Assembly (NCBI RefSeq): GCF_000468535.1
Contig: NZ_AUQY01000002.1
Coordinates: 124,001-188,000, forward strand
Source: Peptoniphilus mikwangii
GTDB lineage: Bacteria; Bacillota; Clostridia; Tissierellales; Peptoniphilaceae
Direction of reading: 5' to 3'
Length of the DNA: 64,000 bases
Part shown: in pieces, positions 49,870 to 58,446 of the stretch
Position numbering within the stretch: the stretch's first letter is position 1
Layout of the letters: each line of letters starts with the position of its first letter
The notes under the pieces: generated by a model
Told to the model about the DNA's origin: nothing
Database searches by the model: none
What the model saw: the letters and a program-made list of their open reading frames with translations, nothing else
Made by a program: the position numbers and the translations under genes

Positions 49870-51191
49870 GTAAGAATTTTGCATATTTAATTTTTGATGA
49901 TTATTGTTTTGACTTTATAAGTAATAATTTTATGGAAAGGGTAGAAATACCAAGGAATATTTTAATTGATGGGATTATAGTAGATAAAAATTATTTGTAT
50001 TATATACTAAAAAAATTTTTTGAAAATAATGATATATCTGAAAAAGAATTTATAATTTTCAATCAATCATCTAAAATATTCAGTTTAAAATTAAAACTTC
50101 CTAAAATCAGCGAAGAAGATATTAGAAGCATGATAGGATATGAGATAGAAAATTTGCTTCCTATAAAATTGTCTGAATATGAATTTGTATATACTTATAC
50201 AATAAATTCAGAAATAAATGTAGATGTTAGAGTTGCTCGGAAGGATTTTATAGCTGATTTTGAGGATGTATTTAAAAACCTCAATAAAAAATTAAAAGGA
50301 TTTTATTTTTTTAATGATTTTTGTGAAGATACAAAATTTACAAATTTTATAAGTTTAAACTTTGGACATACTTTAATTAAAAATTCGGATGTAAATAAGA
50401 GTATTTACAATGCTGATTTTTATGAGATATTTAATAAATATAATTTGGAATATTTTGTATCTAAAGATATTATGGAAAAAAAGTTTGTTGAATTGGAAGG
50501 TAATACAATTTTAAAAATCGAAAACAATTTTGATTTAATTTTGTATAAAAATATAAATTTGATAAATAAATCATTAGAGTACGGAGCTACACTTTTTACC
50601 GGAAATTTAATAATTGATAAAACTAAAACTGAATTAGAAAAGATTAGTAATGAATATTTTTTTGAAATAGATTATAAAAAATTTAATCCTAATAAAAAGT
50701 TAAATTTTATAAAAGAACAAAAGAAAAAAGTTAGCAAAATATATTTTTATGCTTTAATATTTTTTGTGTTAAATTTCTTGTTATACATTTATATTTCCAA
50801 CAATATCAATATAAGAGAAAGTGAACTTAACGAATTGAACAACAATAAGGAAATATTAGATAATAGAATTTCAGAGTTAAATTATGATGAACTTAAACAG
50901 AAAAATGAAAAGTTGTTAAAGGATATAGAAGAAGATAATGAACTGAGAGAAAAACAAAAATCGGCAGTTGATTTTGGGAATTTATTTTTAGAGCTTGAGG
51001 ATTTGGAAGATGATGAAATATTATTTACAGATTACTATTACTATAATGCAATGTATGTAAATGGAATAGCAAAAAATGAAAAGAAGATTGAGAAAATATT
51101 AGAGGGAATTAAACATAAAAGTGAATTATTGCAGTCAGATATTGAAGATGGAGTAATTAAATTTAAAATAAAGATAGAAATAATGAACTAA
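49866..51191 (+). CDS. Fused PilM-PilN-like pilus alignment protein
   Basis: 441 residues. Cytoplasmic N-terminal part (~1-285) is PilM/actin-like, with RSMIGYEIENLLPIKLSEY, the usual PilM stretch. Residues ~291-311 (KIYFYALIFFVLNFLLYIYI) form one membrane helix, followed by a coiled coil (~315-375) and a small outer domain, matching PilN (or GspL). Normally PilM and PilN are separate; here one polypeptide spans both. ATG 49866 (ggtgataat) is preferred; an in-frame ATG at 49827 would start inside the peptidase gene. Last gene of the operon; no PilO or PilQ follows. Confidence 0.75.
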   Translation: MSKNFAYLIFDDYCFDFISNNFMERVEIPRNILIDGIIVDKNYLYYILKKFFENNDISEKEFIIFNQSSKIFSLKLKLPKISEEDIRSMIGYEIENLLPIKLSEYEFVYTYTINSEINVDVRVARKDFIADFEDVFKNLNKKLKGFYFFNDFCEDTKFTNFISLNFGHTLIKNSDVNKSIYNADFYEIFNKYNLEYFVSKDIMEKKFVELEGNTILKIENNFDLILYKNINLINKSLEYGATLFTGNLIIDKTKTELEKISNEYFFEIDYKKFNPNKKLNFIKEQKKKVSKIYFYALIFFVLNFLLYIYISNNINIRESELNELNNNKEILDNRISELNYDELKQKNEKLLKDIEEDNELREKQKSAVDFGNLFLELEDLEDDEILFTDYYYYNAMYVNGIAKNEKKIEKILEGIKHKSELLQSDIEDGVIKFKIKIEIMN

Positions 51192-51278
51192 AGAGTACTA
51201 TTATGAAATATATTCAAGTTTAAGTAAAGAGGACAAAAATCTTCGGTAATTACATTTGTAAATTAATTATATTTATAT

Positions 51279-51302
51279 AGGGCAACTAAGGTTGCTCTTT
51301 TT
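51279..51302 (+). terminator. Terminator of the pilus operon
   Basis: AGGGCAAC / GTTGCTCT stem (one G-T pair) with a 4-base loop and T5 tail, 88 bases after the PilM-PilN gene. Confidence 0.8.
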
Positions 51303-51351
51303 AATTTAAGTTAGTAAATCGATTGATTTATATATTTAATATTGTTGTAAT

Positions 51352-51379
51352 TTGATAAAAATACATAATGTGATAAAAT
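51352..51379 (+). promoter_or_regulatory. Promoter of the HypE-like gene
   Basis: TTGATA (51352-51357), 16 bases, TAAAAT (51374-51379) with extended TGA. Confidence 0.6.
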
Positions 51380-51422
51380 TCTATTTAGAGATTATTTTAT
51401 AGTCAAATTAAAATAGAAGTGG

Positions 51423-52415
51423 ATGAATAAATTGGAAATAGGGAAATTATCAAATGAAGAACTAAAAAATTATGTTTTAAAAAATATTACAGTAAATAGA
51501 GATGAAGTTTTATTTGGAGCAGACATTGGTGTTGATACTGCTGTATTAGATTTTAAAGACAACTTGATAGTTGCATCGACTGATCCTATAACCGGCGCTA
51601 CAAATGATATAGGAAAGCTTGCGATTAATGTGTCATGTAATGATATAGCCTGCGAGTGTGCTGAACCGGTTGGTGTTTTAATAAGTGTATTGCTTCCTCC
51701 GAATGCAACTCTTGATGAACTTGATGTAATTATAAAAGATGCAAGTAGAGAATGTGAAAAACTTAATCTCAATATAGTCGGAGGCCATACGGAGGTTACT
51801 GATGCGGTAAATAGAATTGTAGTAACAACTACAGTACTTGGTAAGGTAAAACGGGAGTTATTACCTAAGATCAATAGAATAGAAGCGGGAGATGTAATTG
51901 CAATTTCGAAATATATAGGAATAGAAGGAACTTGTATTGCCTATAATGAAAGAAAAAATGAGCTTGATAAAATTTTAAGTAAAGAAGATAAAATAGAAAT
52001 ATGTAGTATGTCAGAAATGCTTTCTGTAGTTAATGAATCAAAAATAGCTAAGGATTATAATGTAAAATTTATGCATGATATAACAGAAGGTGGACTTTAT
52101 GGAGCCTTGTGGGAAAGTAGCAATGTAATAAAAAAAGCTATTGAAGTTAATAAAAATTTAGTTCCCATAAAAAATTCAACTAAGAAAATATCAAAAATTT
52201 TTGATATAGATGTATTTAGATTTATTTCCAGTGGGAGTATGATTTTTATATTCAGTAAAGAGGATTTTTTAGAATTTAAGTTGAAATGTGAAAAAAATAA
52301 TATATTAATTACTGAGATAGGAATTGTAAAAGAAGGCTCAGATCTTTTAATCAAAGGAGAAAATAGAGAGATAGTATTAGAAGCCACTGTTGATGAACTA
52401 TATAAGATAGTATAA
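51423..52415 (+). CDS. AIR synthase-related / HypE-like protein
   Basis: 330 residues of the PurM/HypE/SelD/ThiL superfamily. FGADIGVDTAVLDF, VGGHTEVTDAVNR and MHDITEGGLYGALWE are the ATP-binding and dimer signatures, and AIR synthase N- and C-terminal domains occupy ~40-150 and ~155-300. True HypE ends in a conserved cysteine motif (PRIC type) that is carbamoylated; this protein ends DELYKIV and lacks it, so hydrogenase maturation is unlikely. Catalytic activity is unknown. Start ATG 51423 or TTG 51432. Stands alone with its own promoter. Confidence 0.82.
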   Translation: MNKLEIGKLSNEELKNYVLKNITVNRDEVLFGADIGVDTAVLDFKDNLIVASTDPITGATNDIGKLAINVSCNDIACECAEPVGVLISVLLPPNATLDELDVIIKDASRECEKLNLNIVGGHTEVTDAVNRIVVTTTVLGKVKRELLPKINRIEAGDVIAISKYIGIEGTCIAYNERKNELDKILSKEDKIEICSMSEMLSVVNESKIAKDYNVKFMHDITEGGLYGALWESSNVIKKAIEVNKNLVPIKNSTKKISKIFDIDVFRFISSGSMIFIFSKEDFLEFKLKCEKNNILITEIGIVKEGSDLLIKGENREIVLEATVDELYKIV

Positions 52416-52420
52416 ATTTA

Positions 52421-52450
52421 TTGACTTTGACAATATATTAATGTTATAAC
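52421..52450 (+). promoter_or_regulatory. Promoter of the amidase gene
   Basis: TTGACT (52421-52426), 18 bases, TATAAC (52445-52450); a second TTGACA at 52427 with TATAGT at 52451 overlaps but would place the start too close to the ribosome site. Confidence 0.55.
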
Positions 52451-52471
52451 TATAGTAATCAAGGAGGAATT

Positions 52472-53818
52472 ATGAGAAATAAATATATATATTTAATGAT
52501 ACTTACATTTCTATTTTTACTATCAGACAAGGTATATGCCGATTCGCAGTTTGATGTGACTATTGACGGAAAAGATGTATCTGTAAAGATGGTAAATGTA
52601 GAGGTAAATAAAACTAAGCTTGACATGGCTTTCAATGCATATACAGATAAAGGCAGAACTTTTGTACCTATAAGAGAACTTACGGAAAGTTTAGGAGCTG
52701 ATGTTGAGTGGGATAATAGTACAAAAAGTGCAAGCATAAGTCTTGGTCAAAAAGAAATAAAATTAAAAATAGGAAGTAATATTATTTATATAAATGGAGT
52801 TAAAACAAAACTTGAGGAAAATTCTATACCAAAATTTGCAGAATATAAAGAACCAAGAATCGAAACAAAGACAATGGTACCTTTAAGATTTTTGTCTGAA
52901 GCGTTTGGATATGATGTTGACTGGAATGGAGAAACAAAAACAGCCAGTGTTTTAAGTTCCAAAAAAGAAACATCTAAAGCTCAAAAAGAAGAAACTAAAA
53001 TTCAAAAAGAAGAAACTAAATCTAAAGATAAAGAAAAAATAAAAACTGCATCCCTTAATAACACAGATAAGGAAGTAAAATCTTTGAATGGTAATAATGC
53101 GTTATTTACTTCAAATTATGAAAAAATGGAAACGAATCAGTTGAATAAAACAGCTGAAGAAGAAGCATATAAGGCTGCAGGTCTTAGCATACCTGATTTA
53201 GAAGAAGAGGAAAGAGTTATAACTAAACGATTTAAAATAGATGGTCCTTTAACAATAGTTATTGATCCGGGTCACGGGGGAAAAGATTCCGGAGCTATTA
53301 TGGAAAGCGGACTTACAGAAAAAGAGTTAAATCTTAAAGTAGCAGGTAGATTATATGAACTGTTAAAAAAAGAAGAAGGATATGAAGTAATAATAACAAG
53401 AACCGAAGATGAATTTATTAAACTCGTAGATAGAGCTGCAATTTCAAATGATAATGGTGCAGAAATTTTCTTATCTATACATTTCAACAGCTCAGATAAT
53501 AAAGAAGCAAAAGGCATAGAAGTACTTTATGCTTCTGAAAGCAAAGTAAAAATAAAGACAGTTGAACAAAAGCATTTTGCTAATGAATTATTAAAAGCTT
53601 TAATAGAAGAGACTGGTTGTAGCAGTAGAGGGTTAAAAAACAGACCTGATTTGGTAGTATTAAATAAAACTAAAAATGTTTCGGCACTTGCAGAGCTTGG
53701 CTTTATGTCTAATGAAGAAGATTATAAAAATCTTGTTGATGATAATTATTTAGATAAACTTGCTAATGGATTGTTTAAGGGAATTAAAAACTATGTCAAC
53801 AAATATGGTGATAAATAA
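52472..53818 (+). CDS. Secreted N-acetylmuramoyl-L-alanine amidase
   Basis: 448 residues. Signal peptide (about 1-24, LTFLFLLSDKVYA), a copper amine oxidase N-like stalk (~29-163; FVPIRELTESLGADVEW and MVPLRFLSEAFGYDVDW), a low-complexity Lys/Glu/Thr linker with a repeated QKEETK (~165-190) and an Amidase_3 domain (~261-445) with zinc His about 268 in VIDPGHGGKDSG, EKELNLKVA, and Glu in ALAELGFMSN. Hydrolyses the amide bond between MurNAc and L-Ala in peptidoglycan. RBS aaggagga. Terminator follows directly. Confidence 0.93.
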   Translation: MRNKYIYLMILTFLFLLSDKVYADSQFDVTIDGKDVSVKMVNVEVNKTKLDMAFNAYTDKGRTFVPIRELTESLGADVEWDNSTKSASISLGQKEIKLKIGSNIIYINGVKTKLEENSIPKFAEYKEPRIETKTMVPLRFLSEAFGYDVDWNGETKTASVLSSKKETSKAQKEETKIQKEETKSKDKEKIKTASLNNTDKEVKSLNGNNALFTSNYEKMETNQLNKTAEEEAYKAAGLSIPDLEEEERVITKRFKIDGPLTIVIDPGHGGKDSGAIMESGLTEKELNLKVAGRLYELLKKEEGYEVIITRTEDEFIKLVDRAAISNDNGAEIFLSIHFNSSDNKEAKGIEVLYASESKVKIKTVEQKHFANELLKALIEETGCSSRGLKNRPDLVVLNKTKNVSALAELGFMSNEEDYKNLVDDNYLDKLANGLFKGIKNYVNKYGDK

Positions 53819-53844
53819 AAGAGGGTTATACCTCTTTTATTTTT
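53815..53844 (+). terminator. Terminator of the amidase gene
   Basis: ATAAAAGAGG / CCTCTTTTAT, perfect 10-bp stem, 6-base loop, T4. It ends just before the rph ribosome site. Confidence 0.75.
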
Positions 53845-53854
53845 GGAGGATAAA

Positions 53855-55171
53855 ATGAGAGATAATAGGAAATTTGATGAAATGAGAAACATTGAACTTG
53901 AGTTAAATTATACTTCTGCTCCGGATGGTTCTGTACTTATTAAGTGTGGAAATACTAAAGTTATTTGTACTGCTATGATAGAAGATAAAGTTCCATTCTT
54001 TTTAAAAGGTAAAAATAGTGGATGGTTATCATGTGAGTATTCTATGCTTCCTGGCTCTACAAGCGTTAGAAAAGTGAGGGACATATCAAGGGGAAAACTT
54101 GATGGGCGCAGTCAAGAAATTCAAAGGTTAATTGGTAGAAGCTTAAGATCATGTGTTGATTTATCAAAAATAGGAGAAAAAACTATTTGGATAGATTGTG
54201 ACGTAATATCTGCAGATGGAGGAACTCGTACAACTAGCATCAATGGCTCCTTTATTGCATTGAGTCTTGCTGTAAAAAATGCTATTAGACAAGGGATTAT
54301 TTTAGAAAATCCAATAAAGAATAAAGTTGCTGCTATAAGTGTTGGAATTGTAGAAAATGAAAAGCTTTTGGATCTTAATTATGATGAAGACTCTAATGCA
54401 CAAGTTGATTTGAATGTAGTTATGAACGATAATAAGGAAATTATAGAAATTCAAGGGACGGCAGAAGGAAGAAGTTTTTCTAGAAAAGAGTTAAATGAAC
54501 TTATAGATTTATCAGAAATCGCAATAGATAATATATTTAATATACAAAATAAGGTGTTACTTGATAAAGAAAAAATTGTTTTATCAAGTGATAATGAGCA
54601 TAAAATAACAGAAATAAAAGAAATATTAAAAGATTTGCCTGTTGAGATTATATCTAAAAAAGATGTAAATCTTTCTAATATCAATGTTGATGAAAACTTT
54701 GATACACTTGAGGGAAATGCACATTTAAAAGCATCAGCAATAAAAGATAAGTGTGCTTATTCTGTAATAGCTGATGATACAGGATTATTTGTAAATGCAC
54801 TTAACGGAGAACCGGGAGTACACTCTGCGAGATATGCAAAATCACATGATGATGCTGAAAACAGAAAATTGTTAATTAAAAACTTACGAGATGAAAAAGA
54901 CAGGAGAGCTTATTTTAAAACTGTAATTGTATATATAGATTCTATAGGAGAAGAACATATTTTTGAAGGTATCTGTAAAGGAGAAATAACAGAAAAGGAA
55001 ATAGGAAATGGTGGATTTGGATATGATTCTATCTTCTTACCTAAAGGATTTAACAGGACATTTGGAGAAATGAGCAGTGATGAAAAAAATCTCATTAGCC
55101 ATAGAAGTGAAGCAATTAAAAAATTCAAAGATTTTTTAATGAAAAAATACAGTGATAAAATTATTTATTAA
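53855..55171 (+). CDS. rph: RNase PH - RdgB/HAM1 purine NTP pyrophosphatase fusion
   Basis: 438 residues, two enzymes. Residues ~1-240 are RNase PH (tRNA 3' trimming): NRKFDEMRNIELELNYTSAP, GRSQEIQRLIGRSLRS and CDVISADGGTRTTSINGSF. Residues ~245-435 are RdgB/HAM1 that hydrolyses dITP/XTP: VLSSDNEHKITEIKEIL, DDTGLFVNALNGEPGVHSAR, GGFGYDSIFLPKG. The fusion is known in some anaerobes. Start ATG 53855 has an exact ggagg; an upstream TTG is discarded. Confidence 0.95.
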   Translation: MRDNRKFDEMRNIELELNYTSAPDGSVLIKCGNTKVICTAMIEDKVPFFLKGKNSGWLSCEYSMLPGSTSVRKVRDISRGKLDGRSQEIQRLIGRSLRSCVDLSKIGEKTIWIDCDVISADGGTRTTSINGSFIALSLAVKNAIRQGIILENPIKNKVAAISVGIVENEKLLDLNYDEDSNAQVDLNVVMNDNKEIIEIQGTAEGRSFSRKELNELIDLSEIAIDNIFNIQNKVLLDKEKIVLSSDNEHKITEIKEILKDLPVEIISKKDVNLSNINVDENFDTLEGNAHLKASAIKDKCAYSVIADDTGLFVNALNGEPGVHSARYAKSHDDAENRKLLIKNLRDEKDRRAYFKTVIVYIDSIGEEHIFEGICKGEITEKEIGNGGFGYDSIFLPKGFNRTFGEMSSDEKNLISHRSEAIKKFKDFLMKKYSDKIIY

Positions 55172-55184
55172 TAATAAATAACTC

Positions 55185-55213
55185 TTGACTTAACATGCGA
55201 AATTTGGTAACAT
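55185..55213 (+). promoter_or_regulatory. Promoter of tRNA-His
   Basis: TTGACT (55185-55190), 17 bases, TAACAT (55208-55213) with extended TGG; the tRNA starts 22 bases further on. Confidence 0.65.
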
Positions 55214-55234
55214 AAATTTGTTACTGATGATTAT

Positions 55235-55312
55235 GGTGGGTATGGCCTAGTTGGTTAGGGCGCAAGATTGTGGCTCTTGAGATCGTGGGTTCGAATCCCA
55301 CTATCCACCCCA
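55235..55312 (+). tRNA. tRNA-His (GTG anticodon)
   Basis: Cloverleaf: acceptor GTGGGTA / TATCCAC with an extra 5' G(-1) pairing with C73, as in tRNA-His; anticodon stem CAAGA / TCTTG around loop TTGTGGC, anticodon GTG; T stem GTGGG / CCCAC with TTCGAAT; CCA is encoded. It is a single-tRNA transcript between the rph fusion gene and plsX. Confidence 0.95.
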
Positions 55313-55335
55313 TAAATTCAGTAACATTTTATTTT

Positions 55336-55370
55336 AAATGCTATAAATTATGTTTATGGCATTTTTTTTA
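55336..55370 (+). terminator. Terminator of tRNA-His
   Basis: AAATGCTATAAA / TTTATGGCATTT stem (one T-G pair), 5-base loop, T-run. Confidence 0.7.
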
Positions 55371-55375
55371 TTTTG

Positions 55376-55403
55376 TTGATTAATTAGTTATATTTAGTAT
55401 AAA
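55376..55403 (+). promoter_or_regulatory. Probable promoter of plsX
   Basis: TTGATT (55376-55381), 16 bases, TATAAA (55398-55403). A TAAAAT overlapping it at an 18-base spacing is an alternative. Confidence 0.5.
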
Positions 55404-55457
55404 ATATTTGATTTTTTATTGATTTTACTATATATTTATTTAGAATGGAGGAATTTT

Positions 55458-56438
55458 ATGAAGATTTTATTTGATACATTAGGCGGAGATAACGGTTCTT
55501 ATGAGGTAATAAAAGGAGCTTTTGAAGCTAAGAAAGAATTTGATATAGATATAGCCTTTGTAGGTAAAGAAAATGAAATAATGAATATAACCGACCAGCT
55601 AGATCAGAATATAGAATTTGAAATTATAAATGCAAGTGAAAAAATTGAAAATGATGAAGAACCTGCATTTGCTTTAAGAAAGAAAAAAGATTCTTCAATA
55701 GTTGTAGGATTGAAAGCGTTAAAAGAAAAAAAGGTTGATGCATTTGTATCTGCGGGAAGTACGGGAGCTCTTCTTGCGGGAGGTCTTTTTATAGTTGGAA
55801 GAGCGGAAAACATTAAAAGAGCAGTTTTGCCAACTGCAATTCCAAATTTAAAGGGAAGCACTCTTTTAATTGATTCCGGAGCAAATATGGACTGTGATGA
55901 AAGTCTCTTATTACAATTTGCTAAAATGGGAAAGATTTATTTAGAAGCAAGCGGAAATCATAATCCTAAAGTGGGGCTTTTGAATGTCGGCACAGAAAAA
56001 GGAAAAGGAAATTCAGTTGTTAAAAATACTTATGGGTTGCTTGAAAAATCAGATTTGAATTTTATTGGTAATATAGAGGCGAGAGATGTAACTCTTGGAG
56101 TTTGTGATTTAGTTGTATGTGATGGATTTGTTGGAAATGTTTTGCTAAAAAATACAGAAGGAGTTGCATATTTTTTGACAAAACTTATAGAGAAATCTGT
56201 AGCCGAGTTAAATTTATCTAAGGATAGCTTAATTGATATAAAAATGTTAATGTCCAAGTTAAGTAAGAGAATAGATTATCATGAGGTTGGGGGAGCAATA
56301 CTTCTTGGTTTGAATGAAGTTGTAATTAAAGCTCATGGTAGTTCGGACTATGTAGCTATAAAAAATGCAGCAAAAGTTGCTGTTATGGCAGTAAAAGCTG
56401 ATGTAGTTAAAAATTTAGGTAAAATATTTAAGGAGTAG
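55458..56438 (+). CDS. plsX: Phosphate acyltransferase PlsX
   Basis: Makes acyl-phosphate from acyl-ACP for phospholipid synthesis (PlsX/PlsY route). Start MKILFDTLGGDNGS and the stretches VSAGSTGALLAGGLF and HEVGGAILLGLN identify it. 326 residues. The ATG 55458 has ggaggaatttt; an earlier in-frame start at 55419 is discarded. Directly precedes acpP, rnc and smc, the canonical fatty-acid/rnc/smc/ftsY order of Firmicutes; no FapR or fab genes are linked. Confidence 0.95.
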   Translation: MKILFDTLGGDNGSYEVIKGAFEAKKEFDIDIAFVGKENEIMNITDQLDQNIEFEIINASEKIENDEEPAFALRKKKDSSIVVGLKALKEKKVDAFVSAGSTGALLAGGLFIVGRAENIKRAVLPTAIPNLKGSTLLIDSGANMDCDESLLLQFAKMGKIYLEASGNHNPKVGLLNVGTEKGKGNSVVKNTYGLLEKSDLNFIGNIEARDVTLGVCDLVVCDGFVGNVLLKNTEGVAYFLTKLIEKSVAELNLSKDSLIDIKMLMSKLSKRIDYHEVGGAILLGLNEVVIKAHGSSDYVAIKNAAKVAVMAVKADVVKNLGKIFKE

Positions 56439-56446
56439 TATAGAAA

Positions 56447-56671
56447 ATGAAAAATAAGGTATTGGAGTTAATAGCGTCACAATTTAATAAGGAAGTAGAA
56501 GATTTAAGAGAAGATACATCTTTTGCGGATGATTTAAATGCAGATTCAATAGATATAGTGGAACTTGTTATGAGCATAGAAGATGAGTTTGGAATTGAAA
56601 TTGAGGATGATATTTTAGAAAATATGTCTACGATTGGAGATGTCTTAGATTATCTTGAAGAAATGGAATAG
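56447..56671 (+). CDS. acpP: Acyl carrier protein
   Basis: 74-residue acidic carrier; Ser about 34 in DLNADSIDIVELVMSIEDEF carries the phosphopantetheine. RBS is modest (tagtatagaaa), eight bases after plsX. Supplies acyl chains to PlsX and fatty-acid enzymes. Confidence 0.95.
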   Translation: MKNKVLELIASQFNKEVEDLREDTSFADDLNADSIDIVELVMSIEDEFGIEIEDDILENMSTIGDVLDYLEEME

Positions 56672-56679
56672 GTGATTTT

Positions 56680-57381
56680 ATGCCTAAAAATGTATCTATT
56701 CTTTTATCTTTATTAGAATATGAATTTAAAAATGATAAATATATAAATACTGCATTGACACATTCGTCATATATAAATGAGCATAATTTAAAAGATACAG
56801 TGAGCAATGAGAGATTAGAGTTTTTAGGAGATGCCGTATTAGATTTAATAATAGGAGAATATTTTTATTATAGTCATAAAAATCTAAAAGAAGGAAGCTT
56901 ATCTAAGCTTAGATCTAAAGTTGTTAATGAGAATAGTCTATATAAAATAGCTACAAATATTTCAATTGGAGATTTTATGTATTTTGGAAAGGGAGAAATA
57001 AAAAATAAAGGTAATTTAAGAGAATCTACTCTTTCTGATTGCCTTGAGGCGCTGATAGGAGCAATTTATATTGATGGAGGATTAGACGCTGTCAGGAAGG
57101 TAATTTTAAGACTATTTCATGATAGAATTATGGAAGTTGAAAACTTAAAATCTTTAGAAGATTATAAAACTATGCTTCAAGAATGTATTCAAAGAAATAA
57201 GATGGGAAATATAAAATATGTAATATATGATGAGAAGGGGCCTAGTAATGATAAGGTCTTTTATTCTAATGTTTTAATTAATGATATAATAATAGGAAAC
57301 GGATATGGTAAGACTAAAAAAAGTTCAGAGCAATTAGCTGCTAAAAATGCACTTATAAGAATAGGTGAGTTAGATGTCTAA
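56680..57381 (+). CDS. rnc: Ribonuclease III
   Basis: Double-strand-specific RNase that processes rRNA precursors. Catalytic domain with ERLEFLGDAVLDLIIGEYF (Glu/Asp metal ligands) and the second acidic site DCLEALIGAIYID; C-terminal dsRNA-binding domain (~160-230). 233 residues. RBS taggtgatttt. Overlaps the Elp3-like gene by eight bases. Confidence 0.96.
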   Translation: MPKNVSILLSLLEYEFKNDKYINTALTHSSYINEHNLKDTVSNERLEFLGDAVLDLIIGEYFYYSHKNLKEGSLSKLRSKVVNENSLYKIATNISIGDFMYFGKGEIKNKGNLRESTLSDCLEALIGAIYIDGGLDAVRKVILRLFHDRIMEVENLKSLEDYKTMLQECIQRNKMGNIKYVIYDEKGPSNDKVFYSNVLINDIIIGNGYGKTKKSSEQLAAKNALIRIGELDV

Positions 57382-58444
57382 AAAGAACATAATACCCATT
57401 TTTGTACCTCATTTAGGATGTCCAAACGATTGTGTTTTTTGCAATCAAAATAAAATAACAGCATCGTCTACAAATATTACTTCTGATGATGTTAGATCTA
57501 TTATTGAAGAATACTTGTCATACTTTAAAGATAAAAATAATATAGAAGTAGCATTTTACGGCGGAAGTTTTACAGCAATAGAAATTTGTATTCAATTAGA
57601 GCTTTTATCTGTTGCAAAAGAGTATAAAGAAAATAATATTATTAAAGAAATAAGGCTTTCAACAAGACCTGATTGCATAGATATCAAAAGACTTGAAATT
57701 TTGAAGCATTATTTAGTTGATACTATTGAGCTTGGAGTACAAAGTCTTGATGAAGATGTATTAAATTTATCTAATAGAGGACATGATGATAAATGTGTAT
57801 ATAATGCTGTAAAATTGATAAAAAAATATGGATTTAATCTTGGACTTCAGCAAATGATAGGGCTTCCTGGCGATAGTTTAGAGGCTTCATTATATACTAC
57901 AAGAGAATTTATTAAATTAAATCCGGATTTTGTGAGGATATATCCTACTTTAGTTATAAAAGATACAGAACTTGAAAAAAGTTTATATAATGGGAGTTAT
58001 AAACCTTTGAGTATAGAAGATGCTGTAAGAATAACTAAGGAATTATTAAAATTATATATACTAAATGGTATATATGTTATTAGAATAGGACTTCAGCCTA
58101 CAGAAAATATTCAAATGGGAAAAGATGTAATTGCAGGACCTTTTCATCCTGCTATAAGACAAATTGTAGAAGGTGAGATTTTGTTTGATGTCCTAAAGAA
58201 TTTCTTTAATGATAAGGAAATTACAAATTATGAGCTTGAAATACATTCATCAAATAAAAATGTATCTAATTTGGCAGGCCAAAAATCATTTTTAAAGAAT
58301 AAAATAATAAATGAATTTAAAATTAAGAATCTTAAGTTATTTGGCGAAAATATATCTGATGATGTTTTAATATTAAAATATAGATTGAATGAAAAAAATT
58401 TTGAAAATGAAATACAAATAAAAGATTATATGATTTGGAGATAA
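57374..58444 (+). CDS. Elp3-like radical SAM protein
   Basis: 356-residue COG1243-type radical SAM enzyme. CxxxCxxC in GCPNDCVFCNQNKI near the N-terminus, AFYGGSFTAI, STRPDCI and QIVEGEILFDVL. It resembles the SAM domain of elongator subunit Elp3 but lacks the acetyltransferase domain, and bacterial relatives of this type sit between rnc and smc in clostridia. The substrate is unknown; tRNA is the likely target (inference). Confidence 0.88.
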   Translation: MSKKNIIPIFVPHLGCPNDCVFCNQNKITASSTNITSDDVRSIIEEYLSYFKDKNNIEVAFYGGSFTAIEICIQLELLSVAKEYKENNIIKEIRLSTRPDCIDIKRLEILKHYLVDTIELGVQSLDEDVLNLSNRGHDDKCVYNAVKLIKKYGFNLGLQQMIGLPGDSLEASLYTTREFIKLNPDFVRIYPTLVIKDTELEKSLYNGSYKPLSIEDAVRITKELLKLYILNGIYVIRIGLQPTENIQMGKDVIAGPFHPAIRQIVEGEILFDVLKNFFNDKEITNYELEIHSSNKNVSNLAGQKSFLKNKIINEFKIKNLKLFGENISDDVLILKYRLNEKNFENEIQIKDYMIWR

Positions 58445-58446
58445 GT

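Noticed and set aside
51423-52415. Selenophosphate synthetase (SelD) or true HypE
   Set aside because: SelD needs a catalytic Cys/Sec near the N-terminus and HypE a C-terminal cysteine motif; neither is present.
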